Below are positions 8,856-17,633 of a DNA stretch of 64,000 nt, one piece after another (the first letter of the stretch is position 1; each line of letters opens with the position of its first letter). The position numbers and the translations under genes were made by a program. The stretch is from Methylovorus sp035565335 (GTDB lineage: Bacteria > Pseudomonadota > Gammaproteobacteria > Burkholderiales > Methylophilaceae), in the NCBI GenBank assembly GCA_035565335.1, contig DATMSO010000057.1, forward strand, positions 1-64,000, read 5' to 3'. The notes beneath the pieces are model-generated. The model was not told where the DNA came from, searched no databases, and saw only the letters and a program-made list of their open reading frames with translations.

Positions 8856-10640
8856 ATGCGTACTCATTACTGCGGTCACCTGAACCGCGAACACATTGGC
8901 CAGACTGTAACCCTGTGCGGCTGGGCGCATCGCCGCCGTGACCATGGTGGCGTGATCTTCATCGACCTGCGCGACCGCGAGGGGATGGCCCAGATCGTGA
9001 TCGATCCGGATACGCCGGAAGCGTTCAAGCTGGCTGAAACCGTACGTAGCGAATTTGTGCTGAAAGTGGTGTGCAAGGTGCGCGCCCGTCCTGAAGGCAC
9101 CGTGAATACCAATATCCCGACGGGCGAAGTCGAAATGCTGGCGACCGAGATCGAGATTCTCAATCCGTCGCTGACGCCTCCGTTCATGCTGGATGACGAC
9201 AATCTGAGCGAAATGGTGCGTCTGGAGCACCGCTATATCGACTTGCGTCGCCCGGCCATGCAAAAGAACATGATGCTGCGCTATCGCGTGGCCAAGACCT
9301 TGCGCGATCACCTGGACAGCAATGGCTTCATTGAAGTTGAAACCCCCATGCTGACGCGTTCTACACCAGAAGGCGCCCGGGATTACCTGGTGCCATCGCG
9401 CGTACACCATGGCCAATTCTTTGCCCTGCCGCAGTCGCCCCAGCTGTTCAAGCAATTGCTGATGGTGTCCGGCTTTGATCGTTACTTCCAGATCACCAAG
9501 TGTTTCCGCGATGAAGACTTGCGCGCGGACCGCCAGCCTGAATTCACCCAGGTCGATATTGAAACCTCCTTCCTCGGCGAAGAAGAGATCATGAACATTG
9601 TGGAAGACATGATCCGCAAGATGTTCAAGAGCGTGCAGGATATTGACCTGCCTGCGCAGTTCCCACGCATGCCATTCTCCGAAGCCATGGCCCGCTATGG
9701 CTCGGACAAGCCTGATATGCGCGTGACCCTGGAAATCACCGAGCTCACCGACATCATGAAAGATGTGGATTTCAAGGTGTTCGCCGGTGCTGCCAACATG
9801 GCCGGTGGTCGCGTGGCTGCCATGCGCGTGCCCAATGGCGCCGCCATCAGCCGCTCCGAGATCGATGCTTACACCGAGTTCGTCAAGATTTACGGTGCCA
9901 AGGGTCTGGCGTACATCAAGATCAACGACATTACCAAGCTCAACGAAGAAGGCCTGCAAAGCCCTATCGTTAAGAACATTCATGTGACGGCGCTGCAAGC
10001 CATCATTGACCGCACCGGCGCACAAAATGGCGACATCGTCTTCTTCGGCGCCGACAAGGCCAAGGTGGTGAACGAAGCCCTGGGTGCATTGCGCACCAAG
10101 GTTGGCCACGAAAAAGGCCATGTCGATGGCCGCGCCTGGGCCCCGCTGTGGGTGGTGGACTTCCCCATGTTCGAACACGACGAAGAAGCCGACCGCTGGG
10201 TTGCACTGCATCACCCCTTCACCAGCCCCAAGGATGGTCACGAAGACCTGCTCACCACCAACCCCGGTGCTGCCCTGTCCAAAGCCTACGACATGGTGCT
10301 CAACGGCTGGGAGGTCGGCGGCGGCTCCGTGCGTATCCACAAGCAGGAAGTGCAATCCAAGGTATTCGACGCGCTCAAGATCAGCAAGGAAGAAGCCCAG
10401 GAAAAATTCGGCTTCCTGCTCGATGCCCTGCAATACGGCGCGCCACCGCATGGCGGCCTCGCCTTCGGCCTCGACCGTCTGGTCACGCTGATGGCCGGTG
10501 CCGAATCCATCCGCGACGTGATTGCCTTCCCCAAGACCCAACGTGCGCAATGTCTGATGACAAACGCGCCCAACGAGGTTGACGAGAAGCAGTTGCGCGA
10601 GCTGCACATCCGCGTACGGCAACAGAACGCAGCAGCCTGA
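8856..10640 (+). CDS. aspS: Aspartyl-tRNA synthetase
   Basis: 594 residues, the usual size of bacterial AspRS. There is an N-terminal OB-fold anticodon-binding domain (about 1-110), then the class II catalytic core (motif 2 around FRDEDLRADRQPEFTQ, motif 3 GLAFGLDRL near the C-terminus) with the bacterial GAD insertion between (about 290-420). It charges tRNA-Asp with aspartate. Whether it also charges tRNA-Asn cannot be judged here. Confidence 0.97.
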   Translation: MRTHYCGHLNREHIGQTVTLCGWAHRRRDHGGVIFIDLRDREGMAQIVIDPDTPEAFKLAETVRSEFVLKVVCKVRARPEGTVNTNIPTGEVEMLATEIEILNPSLTPPFMLDDDNLSEMVRLEHRYIDLRRPAMQKNMMLRYRVAKTLRDHLDSNGFIEVETPMLTRSTPEGARDYLVPSRVHHGQFFALPQSPQLFKQLLMVSGFDRYFQITKCFRDEDLRADRQPEFTQVDIETSFLGEEEIMNIVEDMIRKMFKSVQDIDLPAQFPRMPFSEAMARYGSDKPDMRVTLEITELTDIMKDVDFKVFAGAANMAGGRVAAMRVPNGAAISRSEIDAYTEFVKIYGAKGLAYIKINDITKLNEEGLQSPIVKNIHVTALQAIIDRTGAQNGDIVFFGADKAKVVNEALGALRTKVGHEKGHVDGRAWAPLWVVDFPMFEHDEEADRWVALHHPFTSPKDGHEDLLTTNPGAALSKAYDMVLNGWEVGGGSVRIHKQEVQSKVFDALKISKEEAQEKFGFLLDALQYGAPPHGGLAFGLDRLVTLMAGAESIRDVIAFPKTQRAQCLMTNAPNEVDEKQLRELHIRVRQQNAAA

Positions 10641-10672
10641 TTTTGCGATTAGCAAAGGGTTGAGCGAGATTG

Positions 10673-12619
10673 ATGTCAGCAGCAAAACCGGGCCGCAACG
10701 ATCCTTGCGTTTGCGGCAGCGGTAAAAAATACAAGCACTGCTGCGGGAAGACCAGTGATGCCTCAACGCCGTTGCATACCCAAGCCTTGGCCCAAGCTGT
10801 TCGATATTTTGAAAATGGAGATTTTGCGTCAGCAATAAGTATTTGCCAGGGCATTTTGCAGGCAGATGTTACCCATTATCAGGCCATGACCCTGCTGGGC
10901 GTGCTGGCCTACTATGCAGGGAATGCCGATGCCTCCATCCAGTTGCTAGAGCGCTCCCTCCGCACGTACCCTAATCAGCCTGATGCCCATAACAATCTGG
11001 GCGAAATATATCGTGCCAGCGGTCAGCTTCAACGTGCCGTAGTGCATTTCCAACATGCATTGAAATTGAATCCACAGCATGTCGGTGCCCTGATCAATCA
11101 AGGTAATGCCTTGCAGGATATTTATGAATACGAAGGTGCGATTGCCTTATATCAACGTGTCCTGACGATTGCGCCTCAACATACGGGCGCATTGAGCAAT
11201 CTGGCGAATGTCTATCAACAGCTTTACCTGCATCCGGAAGCGATTGCGACCTTTGACCGCTTGCTCGCTATTGACCCCGCATACGAGTGGGCTCAGGGTG
11301 GCCGCCTCTATTCGCGTATCCATAGTTGTGACTGGCATGAGTATGCTGCCAGTGTGCAGGAAATAAGCCGCCAGATCCGGGATGGCGGGCGGCCGGTCAA
11401 GGTCTTTGAGTTGCGGCCAGTGTCGGATGACCCTGCACTCGAACTCGACTGCGCCCGTAGCTTTGCCAAGGCAATGTATCCGGAAGGCGCATCACGCCCC
11501 CCCATGCCACCGCGTAATGACAAAATCAGGATTGCCTATGTCTCGGCCGATTTTCGCCAGCATCCTGCTTCACAGCTATTGATTGAAGTACTCGAGCGCC
11601 ATGACCACTCAAAATTTGAAGTCATCGGTATTTCATTGGGCCCGGACGATGGCAGTTCTATTCGTCAGCGCGTGATCAATGCATTTGATCAGTTTTTTGA
11701 TGTGCGCCAACAGAGTGACGAGCAGGTGGTCACCCTGATGCGTGAACAGAATGTTCATATTGCCATTGACCTGATGGGGTATACCACCCACGCCCGCCCC
11801 GCCATCTTTGCGCTGCGGGCCGCGCCGTTGCAGATCGGCTACCTCGGTTATTCCGGTACAACCGGGGCAGATTACATGGATTACATCATTGCGGATAACA
11901 CGATTATTCCGCCTGAGCTAGCCATGCATTATTCGGAGCAGGTCTTGCGTCTGCCGGAGCCTTGGTTGCCGCGGGATACCAGTATCGTGCCGGCTTCTAC
12001 ACCAACGCGAGCCCAAGCTGGGCTGCCCGAGCAGGGGTTGGTGTTTTGCGGCTTTAACAATCACTACAAGATTTCTCCGGATATCTTTGATGTCTGGATG
12101 CGCTTGCTGAATGCAGTTGAGGGTAGCGTACTCTGGTTATCCGACGCGAGTGAGCATGTAAAAAACAATTTGCGGAAAGCGGTCACGCTCCAAGGAGTAG
12201 CCGCTGAGCGCTTAGTATTTGCACCGCGGCTCCCTCGGTTGGAAGATCATCTGGCGCGCCATGCACTGGCGGATGTTTTCCTGGATACCTACCCATATAA
12301 CGCAATCACCACCGCAAGTGACGCCTTATGGGCTGGCTTGCCCATCATTACTTATATGGGGCCGGTGTTTTCATCGCGTGTGGCGGGTAGCCTGCTGCAT
12401 GCCTTGGGCATGCAGGAACTGATAACGGGCTCTTTGCATGAATACGAGGCGTTAGCTTTACAGCTTGCTAACGATGAGCCGCGTCGCGATGCTTTGCGCC
12501 AGACTTTGCGAAAGAACAAGGCTGAGCGCCAGGTATTTGATGCCGCACGTTACGCTGCAAATCTTGAGCAATTGCTGGAGCATGCGCTGATGGTGTTTGA
12601 TCAAGGAGCACAGTCATGA
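10673..12619 (+). CDS. SEC-C and TPR containing O-GlcNAc-transferase-like (SPINDLY/OGT) glycosyltransferase
   Basis: About 648 residues. The N-terminus holds a SEC-C zinc motif (CVCGSGKKYKHCC, about residues 12-24). About five TPR repeats follow (roughly 40-210), then a GT41-type catalytic region (about 270-640) with YVSADFRQHP, IDLMGYTTHARP, FNNHYKISPD (holding the Lys that matches the catalytic-site Lys of human OGT) and TTASDALWAGLP. It probably transfers a sugar to protein Ser/Thr; donor and targets are unknown. ATG 10673 is preferred over TTG 10670. The stop overlaps the next start (ATGA). A SEC-C on an OGT-type enzyme is unusual in my experience. Confidence 0.8.
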   Translation: MSAAKPGRNDPCVCGSGKKYKHCCGKTSDASTPLHTQALAQAVRYFENGDFASAISICQGILQADVTHYQAMTLLGVLAYYAGNADASIQLLERSLRTYPNQPDAHNNLGEIYRASGQLQRAVVHFQHALKLNPQHVGALINQGNALQDIYEYEGAIALYQRVLTIAPQHTGALSNLANVYQQLYLHPEAIATFDRLLAIDPAYEWAQGGRLYSRIHSCDWHEYAASVQEISRQIRDGGRPVKVFELRPVSDDPALELDCARSFAKAMYPEGASRPPMPPRNDKIRIAYVSADFRQHPASQLLIEVLERHDHSKFEVIGISLGPDDGSSIRQRVINAFDQFFDVRQQSDEQVVTLMREQNVHIAIDLMGYTTHARPAIFALRAAPLQIGYLGYSGTTGADYMDYIIADNTIIPPELAMHYSEQVLRLPEPWLPRDTSIVPASTPTRAQAGLPEQGLVFCGFNNHYKISPDIFDVWMRLLNAVEGSVLWLSDASEHVKNNLRKAVTLQGVAAERLVFAPRLPRLEDHLARHALADVFLDTYPYNAITTASDALWAGLPIITYMGPVFSSRVAGSLLHALGMQELITGSLHEYEALALQLANDEPRRDALRQTLRKNKAERQVFDAARYAANLEQLLEHALMVFDQGAQS

Positions 12620-13590
12620 AGCTGACATCGCCGTCCACGTCAAACGAAAATCAGCTGCTGGATCAGGCTCTTTCGTTGCAACAACATGGCCAATACAAGG
12701 AGGCTGAAGCGGTTTTTAGGCAGTTGGTCGGCATGCGCTCGCGCAATCCGGCGGTGTATCTCAATTATGCCAACCTGCATTATGTCTGCGGGCGATTGCA
12801 GCAGGCGGTGGCGACTTGCAAGCAGGCCTTGGCCATACATCCTGATATCGCGGATGCGCATTACAACCTCGCGGTGTTTTATGTAGAGCAAAAGAAGATT
12901 AAGGAAGCGGTTGCCAGCTTGCAGGCGGCTATCAAGGCGGATCCGCAGTATGCAGAAGCACATTTTCTGTTGGGTATGCAGCAAAAAGCCCTGGGTCAGT
13001 TAAACGAGGCCATCGCCAGTTTTCGCTATGTCATCGCGCGTAACCCACAGGTGTGGGAGGCGCATTTCAATCTGGCCAATACGCTGGCGCAAGCCGGACA
13101 GTATCTGGAGGCGATAGAGGCGTATGAGCGGGTGCTGGGGATGCAGGGCGATCATCTTGAGGCCAGGTTCAATCTGTCGAATGCCTTGCTGAATGCCGGG
13201 CGCACGGATGAAGCCATCGCAGGCTTGCAGGGGATTATTGCTGCGCATCCGGACTTTCATACGGCGTATATCAATCTGGGTAACGCATACCTGGCCAAGC
13301 GCCAATATGCCGAAGCCATCCAGTCTTATCGCACGGCTTTGCAGCATATCGCTGACAAGCCGGAAATCCTGCTTAACCTCGGTACGGCGCTCAAGGGCAG
13401 CGGTGACATTGCTGGCGCTATTGAAACCTATGAGCGTCTGATCAAGGCACACAAGAATTTCAAGGAAGCTTTTGACAACCTGGGCAACCTTTATTTATCG
13501 CAAGGCATGCATGCCAAAGGGCTGGAAACCATACGCAAGGGTTCCGGGTTCATACGATTCAGGCTGGGGAAAGGATACGCCACTGTCTAG
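12616..13590 (+). CDS. Tetratricopeptide repeat protein
   Basis: 324 residues, nearly all TPR: about eight 34-residue repeats with the usual A/Y/A/P pattern (for example NPAVYLNYANLHY, PDIADAHYNLAVFY, PDFHTAYINLGNAYL). There is no signal peptide or membrane segment. It overlaps the OGT-like gene by 4 nt and is followed 11 nt later by the 2OG oxygenase gene. It may present substrate to those two enzymes; that is inference. The last 15 residues are not TPR-like. Confidence 0.8.
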   Translation: MKLTSPSTSNENQLLDQALSLQQHGQYKEAEAVFRQLVGMRSRNPAVYLNYANLHYVCGRLQQAVATCKQALAIHPDIADAHYNLAVFYVEQKKIKEAVASLQAAIKADPQYAEAHFLLGMQQKALGQLNEAIASFRYVIARNPQVWEAHFNLANTLAQAGQYLEAIEAYERVLGMQGDHLEARFNLSNALLNAGRTDEAIAGLQGIIAAHPDFHTAYINLGNAYLAKRQYAEAIQSYRTALQHIADKPEILLNLGTALKGSGDIAGAIETYERLIKAHKNFKEAFDNLGNLYLSQGMHAKGLETIRKGSGFIRFRLGKGYATV

Positions 13591-13601
13591 GCGAAAACGG
13601 T

Positions 13602-14198
13602 ATGCAACAAATCAATATTACCTGTGATACCAGCCCCCATTTTATCGGTGCCTGGAAGCTGGAAAACCTGTCGCTATGTGATGATCTCATCCGTTTTTTT
13701 GAGGAGCATCAGGATCGGCAGCGTCAGGGAGTCACCCTGGATGGCTTTGATCCGAATATCAAAAATTCTCTGGATATGTCGATCGCGCCGGCAGATATCA
13801 ATGCGCCCAGCCATCGGTGCATCAAGGCTTATATCGCCCAGCTGTATGCGTGTTATAGCGATTACGCCAAGCAATGGCCTTTTCTGGAAAAAACCTTTCC
13901 AGCGCTGGATATAGGACGATTCAATCTTCAGAAATACAATCCCGGCGGCCATTTTGCCCATGTGCACAGCGAGCGCACCGACCTTGCATCCCTGCATCGG
14001 CTGTTTGCCTTCATGACGTATCTGAACGATGATTTTGAAGATGGGCATACGCATTTTGTGCATCAGCAACTCCGCATCAAACCCGAAAAAGGCAAAACCC
14101 TGATCTGGCCTGCCGAGTGGACGCATGCGCATGCCGGTGAAGTGGTGTCGCAAGGCTCTAAATACATAGTGACCGGCTGGCTGCTGCTGCCGCATTAA
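13602..14198 (+). CDS. 2-oxoglutarate/Fe(II)-dependent oxygenase, prolyl-hydroxylase type
   Basis: 198 residues. The C-terminal half has the double-stranded beta-helix signature: a proximal His-x-Glu (HSE within HVHSERTD), a distal His in WTHAHAGE, and a Lys ten residues further (GSKYIVTGW) that would hold 2-oxoglutarate, as in prolyl 4-hydroxylases. The iron ligand set would be His-Glu-His and not the common His-Asp-His. The substrate is unknown. Placement right after an OGT-like transferase and a TPR protein suggests modification of a protein. Confidence 0.72.
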   Translation: MQQINITCDTSPHFIGAWKLENLSLCDDLIRFFEEHQDRQRQGVTLDGFDPNIKNSLDMSIAPADINAPSHRCIKAYIAQLYACYSDYAKQWPFLEKTFPALDIGRFNLQKYNPGGHFAHVHSERTDLASLHRLFAFMTYLNDDFEDGHTHFVHQQLRIKPEKGKTLIWPAEWTHAHAGEVVSQGSKYIVTGWLLLPH

Positions 14199-14213
14199 TT
14201 TCTGAAAATATCC

Positions 14214-14741
14214 ATGCCCATCAAATCCCTCATCCGCACCATCCCCGATTACCCCAAGCCCGGCATTCAGTTTCGGGATATCACGACGCTGCTGAAAGAT
14301 GCCAATGGCCTGCGCATGACCATAGACCAGCTGGCGGCGCGTTATCGTGACCATGCCATCGACAAGGTGGTGGGCATAGAGTCGCGCGGGTTTATTGTCG
14401 GCGCGGCGTTGGCTTATCAGCTGGGCGTGGGCTTTGTGCCGGTGCGCAAAAAGGGCAAGCTGCCGGGCGAGGTGCTGGGTCATGACTATGCGCTGGAATA
14501 TGGCACTGACCGCGTGGAAATCCATACCGATGCCATCCAGCCCGGTGAGCGGGTGTTGCTGGTAGATGACCTGATTGCCACTGGCGGTACTGCAGATGCG
14601 GCAGTGGTGCTGATCCGCCAGCTGGGCGGGGAGGTGACGGAGTGCGCGTTTATCGTGGGGCTGCCTGATCTGGGTGGCATGAAACGATTGGCGGCGCTGG
14701 GGCTCCAACCTTATGCCTTGTGCGAATTTGAGGGCGACTAG
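14214..14741 (+). CDS. apt: Adenine phosphoribosyltransferase
   Basis: 175 residues. The family motifs IPDYPKPGIQFRDITTLL at the start and the PRPP-binding VLLVDDLIATGGTADAA (about residues 118-134) are clear. It salvages adenine with PRPP to AMP in the cytoplasm. Length is typical. It lies 15 nt after the oxygenase gene, probably by chance of operon order. Confidence 0.95.
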   Translation: MPIKSLIRTIPDYPKPGIQFRDITTLLKDANGLRMTIDQLAARYRDHAIDKVVGIESRGFIVGAALAYQLGVGFVPVRKKGKLPGEVLGHDYALEYGTDRVEIHTDAIQPGERVLLVDDLIATGGTADAAVVLIRQLGGEVTECAFIVGLPDLGGMKRLAALGLQPYALCEFEGD

Positions 14742-14801
14742 GCAGCGCTGCTGCGGTCGCTAATCTTCTGATCACCTTAACCCAGAGCCTGTCCACCCAC
14801 G

Positions 14802-15269
14802 ATGTCTTCTTTTAAAATTCCGGTTTCGGCGCTTATCGTCATTCATACCGCCGATTTGCAGGTGCTGCTGCTGGAGCGTGCCGACAAGGCAGGCTACTGG
14901 CAATCGGTAACGGGCAGTGTGGAGCGCTTGGCCGATGGAACGCTGGAGGCGCCGTACGATGCGGCAATACGCGAAGTGGCCGAAGAAACCGGGCTGGACG
15001 CCAGGCAATATGCCTTCAGCGACTGGCAGGCATCGCATGTGTATGAAATCTACCCGCACTGGCGCTATCGCTATGCGCCTGGCGTAACGGAAAATACCGA
15101 GCATATTTTCGGGCTGGAATTACCCGGGCTGCTGCCGGTGACACTGGCGCCTGACGAGCATGTACGCTATGCGTGGGTGGACTGGCGCGAGGCCGCGAAA
15201 AAAGTATTCTCCTGGACCAACGTCGAAGCCTTGCGCATGCTGGGCTTGCGTTATAACCAACAGCTGTAA
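14802..15269 (+). CDS. nudB: Dihydroneopterin triphosphate diphosphatase (Nudix)
   Basis: 155 residues with a Nudix box ending AIREVAEETGLD, and NudB features such as YWQSVTGSVE near the N-terminus and WVDWREAAKKVFSWTNVEAL near the end. It removes pyrophosphate from dihydroneopterin triphosphate in folate synthesis. In a methylotroph folate (and perhaps methanopterin) supply is central, but this gene is ordinary. Confidence 0.85.
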   Translation: MSSFKIPVSALIVIHTADLQVLLLERADKAGYWQSVTGSVERLADGTLEAPYDAAIREVAEETGLDARQYAFSDWQASHVYEIYPHWRYRYAPGVTENTEHIFGLELPGLLPVTLAPDEHVRYAWVDWREAAKKVFSWTNVEALRMLGLRYNQQL

Positions 15270-15271
15270 AG

Positions 15272-15709
15272 ATGGCAGTGATTAAACTAATACTGCTTCT
15301 TGTTATATCAATCGTTGCAGCCATATTTGTTCTGCTTGCCTATCAGGGGGGTCTTCCATCGGTCCCTGTTATGGCAGTGTTAACCTTACTTTATTTTGCT
15401 TTTATTTTTCTGATATTGCCGCTAGGACGCCCAGATAATACCGCGACACTGATCATGCGCTTTCACTTTTTACTAGCATTGGTGATTGGCTTGTTTGCCA
15501 CTTTCGTTGCCGTCGGTGGCGAGTGCATTGCTTCTACTAGTCATCCATATTACTCGGGACAGGCACTCGCTAATCTAGTGATGGCGGTATGCAACAACGG
15601 TTATCGCTATGTCGCAGCCGTTATACTTTATGGAATGAGCTTTTCTTTGTTATTGGCTGGTTACGAAAAAACACGTCGAGTCGCTACTCAGCCAACATTT
15701 ATCCAATAA
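15272..15709 (+). CDS. Small integral membrane protein, unknown function
   Basis: 145 residues with four predicted membrane segments (about 4-26, 30-50, 62-84, 110-130). I do not recognise the family. It starts 2 nt after the nudB stop. Its codons are visibly richer in A and T (ATA, TTA, CTA) than in the GC-rich neighbours, which suggests a more recent arrival or weak expression. The next gene, nadA, follows after 13 nt. Confidence 0.6.
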   Translation: MAVIKLILLLVISIVAAIFVLLAYQGGLPSVPVMAVLTLLYFAFIFLILPLGRPDNTATLIMRFHFLLALVIGLFATFVAVGGECIASTSHPYYSGQALANLVMAVCNNGYRYVAAVILYGMSFSLLLAGYEKTRRVATQPTFIQ

Positions 15710-15722
15710 TCGGAATAATTTT

Positions 15723-16820
15723 ATGCAAGTTGCATCCATCAAATTTGAACGCTATCAACATGCCGCCGAGGATGATTGCCAGGAACGCATACTGGCGGCC
15801 AAGGCCAAGCTGGGCAAACGCCTGGTGATCCTGGGTCACCATTACCAGCAGGAGAGCGTCTATCGCCATGCCGATTACACTGGCGATTCGCTCAAGCTAT
15901 CGCGTTTTGCCGCGCAGACCGATGCCGAATACATCGTGTTCCTGGGCGTGCATTTCATGGCTGAGGTGGCGGATATCCTGTCGCGCCCCGAGCAGATTGC
16001 CATACTGCCTGACCTTGCTGCGGGCTGCTCCATGGCCGATATGGCCAACCTTGCCAAAGTAGAGCGTTCGCGCCGCGAGCTGGCCAAGGTGTTGGACTTT
16101 GATGCCACCATCACGCCGGTCACCTACATCAACTCCGCGGCTGACCTCAAGGCGTTTTGCGGCGAGCATGGCGGCATTGTCTGCACCTCGACCAATGCGC
16201 CCAAGATTCTGGAATGGGCGTTTGCCCAGCGCGAAAAAGTGCTGTTCTTCCCCGACCAGAACCTGGGTCGCTGGAGCGGTTACAAAATGGGGATTCCGCT
16301 GGAACAAATGCCGGTGTGGGATCCCGATCAGCCCATGGGCGGACTCACCGAAGAGCAGATCAAGAATGCCAAGATCCTGCTGTGGAAGGGCCACTGCGCC
16401 GTACACCAGATGTTCCGCGAGCAGAACATTACGCGCTTCCGCGCCGAGCATCCGGATGGTTTCGTCATCTCGCACCCGGAGTCACCGTTTGAGGTCTGCC
16501 TCAACTCTGATTATGTCGGCTCCACCGAATACATTCTCAAAACTGTTTCTGAAGCGCCTGCCGGTACCAAATGGCTGGTGGGCACCGAACTCAATCTGGT
16601 GAACCGCCTGGCGGAGCAGATGAAGCCGGAGGGCAAGCTGGTGCAGTTTATGTCGCATGTCATTTGCGAGTGCTCGACCATGGCGCGCATAGACCCGCAG
16701 CATCTGGCCTGGACGCTGGAAAACCTGGCCGATGGCAATGTGGTCAACCGCATCAGCGTGCCCGCGCATGAAGCCGAACTGGCGCGACTAACGCTCCAAC
16801 GCATGCTGGACGCGTCCTAG
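15723..16820 (+). CDS. nadA: Quinolinate synthase A
   Basis: 365 residues. It condenses iminoaspartate with dihydroxyacetone phosphate in NAD synthesis and needs one 4Fe-4S cluster. Cysteines in CSMADMA, CTSTNAP and CECSTM are the expected cluster ligands, and the motifs LGHHYQQ and SHPESPFEVC are typical. nadB and nadC are not in the window. Confidence 0.95.
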   Translation: MQVASIKFERYQHAAEDDCQERILAAKAKLGKRLVILGHHYQQESVYRHADYTGDSLKLSRFAAQTDAEYIVFLGVHFMAEVADILSRPEQIAILPDLAAGCSMADMANLAKVERSRRELAKVLDFDATITPVTYINSAADLKAFCGEHGGIVCTSTNAPKILEWAFAQREKVLFFPDQNLGRWSGYKMGIPLEQMPVWDPDQPMGGLTEEQIKNAKILLWKGHCAVHQMFREQNITRFRAEHPDGFVISHPESPFEVCLNSDYVGSTEYILKTVSEAPAGTKWLVGTELNLVNRLAEQMKPEGKLVQFMSHVICECSTMARIDPQHLAWTLENLADGNVVNRISVPAHEAELARLTLQRMLDAS

Positions 16821-16880
16821 TCGAGGAACCTTGATGCCGATTCAGCGTCGCACCTTGCGTGTTCACTTGATCGGGATCTC

Positions 16881-17633
16881 ATGCACCCCACGCTGCGCGT
16901 AGCTACTTTCAATATTCACAAAGGGCTGACGAGCTTCAACGCCCGTCTGGCCCTGCATGACCAGCGTGAAGTCATCCGCAATCTGCAGGCCGATGTGGTG
17001 TTTCTGCAGGAAGTGCAGGATGAACACCATGCCCGTGGCCTGCGCTTCAAGCACTGGCCCACCAACGGCCAGACGCATTTTCTGGCTGAAGCCTGCGGCC
17101 CCAACTATGCCTATGGCAAAAACGCGATTTACCCGGGCGGCCACCATGGCAATGCCGTGCTGTCGCGCTTTCCCATTCTGCAATCCACGACCCACGATAT
17201 TTCCGCCCACGAGATCGAGCAGCGCGGCCTCTTGCATTGCGAGATCGCTATCGAAGGCTGGTCGCAAAGCCTGCACTGCATCTGCGTGCATCTGGGCTTG
17301 CTGGCGCGCTGGCGCTTCAAGCAGTTTGGCGCCCTGCGCGAGTATATTCAGTCGGTGATTCCTGAGGATGCGCCACTGGTGATTGCCGGGGATTTCAATG
17401 ATTGGCGGCTTTCCGCCGGGCATCAGATGATGGATGCGCTGAACATGCGCGAAGTCTTTGAGCACGCCCATGGCAAACCGGCCCGCAGTTTTCCTTCCAT
17501 GTTTCCCTTGTTCCGGCTGGACCGCATCTATGTGCGCGGCTTTCACATCCAGAGCGCCCAAGTGCATGGCGGCCCGCGCACCGCGCTCACGTCGGATCAC
17601 GCCGCCTTGTCTGCGGTGCTGGAGCGGCGATGA
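16881..17633 (+). CDS. Endonuclease/exonuclease/phosphatase family protein
   Basis: 250 residues with the EEP fold motifs: TFNIHKG at the start, FLQEVQDE (metal-binding Glu), GDFNDW and the terminal TSDHAALSA (catalytic Asp-His). No signal peptide. Its stop overlaps the clsB start by 4 nt (ATGA). This pairing with a cardiolipin synthase, as with ybhP beside clsB in E. coli, suggests a role on phospholipid or related phosphodiester substrates. Confidence 0.85.
   Translation: MHPTLRVATFNIHKGLTSFNARLALHDQREVIRNLQADVVFLQEVQDEHHARGLRFKHWPTNGQTHFLAEACGPNYAYGKNAIYPGGHHGNAVLSRFPILQSTTHDISAHEIEQRGLLHCEIAIEGWSQSLHCICVHLGLLARWRFKQFGALREYIQSVIPEDAPLVIAGDFNDWRLSAGHQMMDALNMREVFEHAHGKPARSFPSMFPLFRLDRIYVRGFHIQSAQVHGGPRTALTSDHAALSAVLERR

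Noticed and set aside
8826..10835. A 669-codon open frame antisense to aspS
   Set aside because: Shadow of a certain gene; no recognisable protein features.
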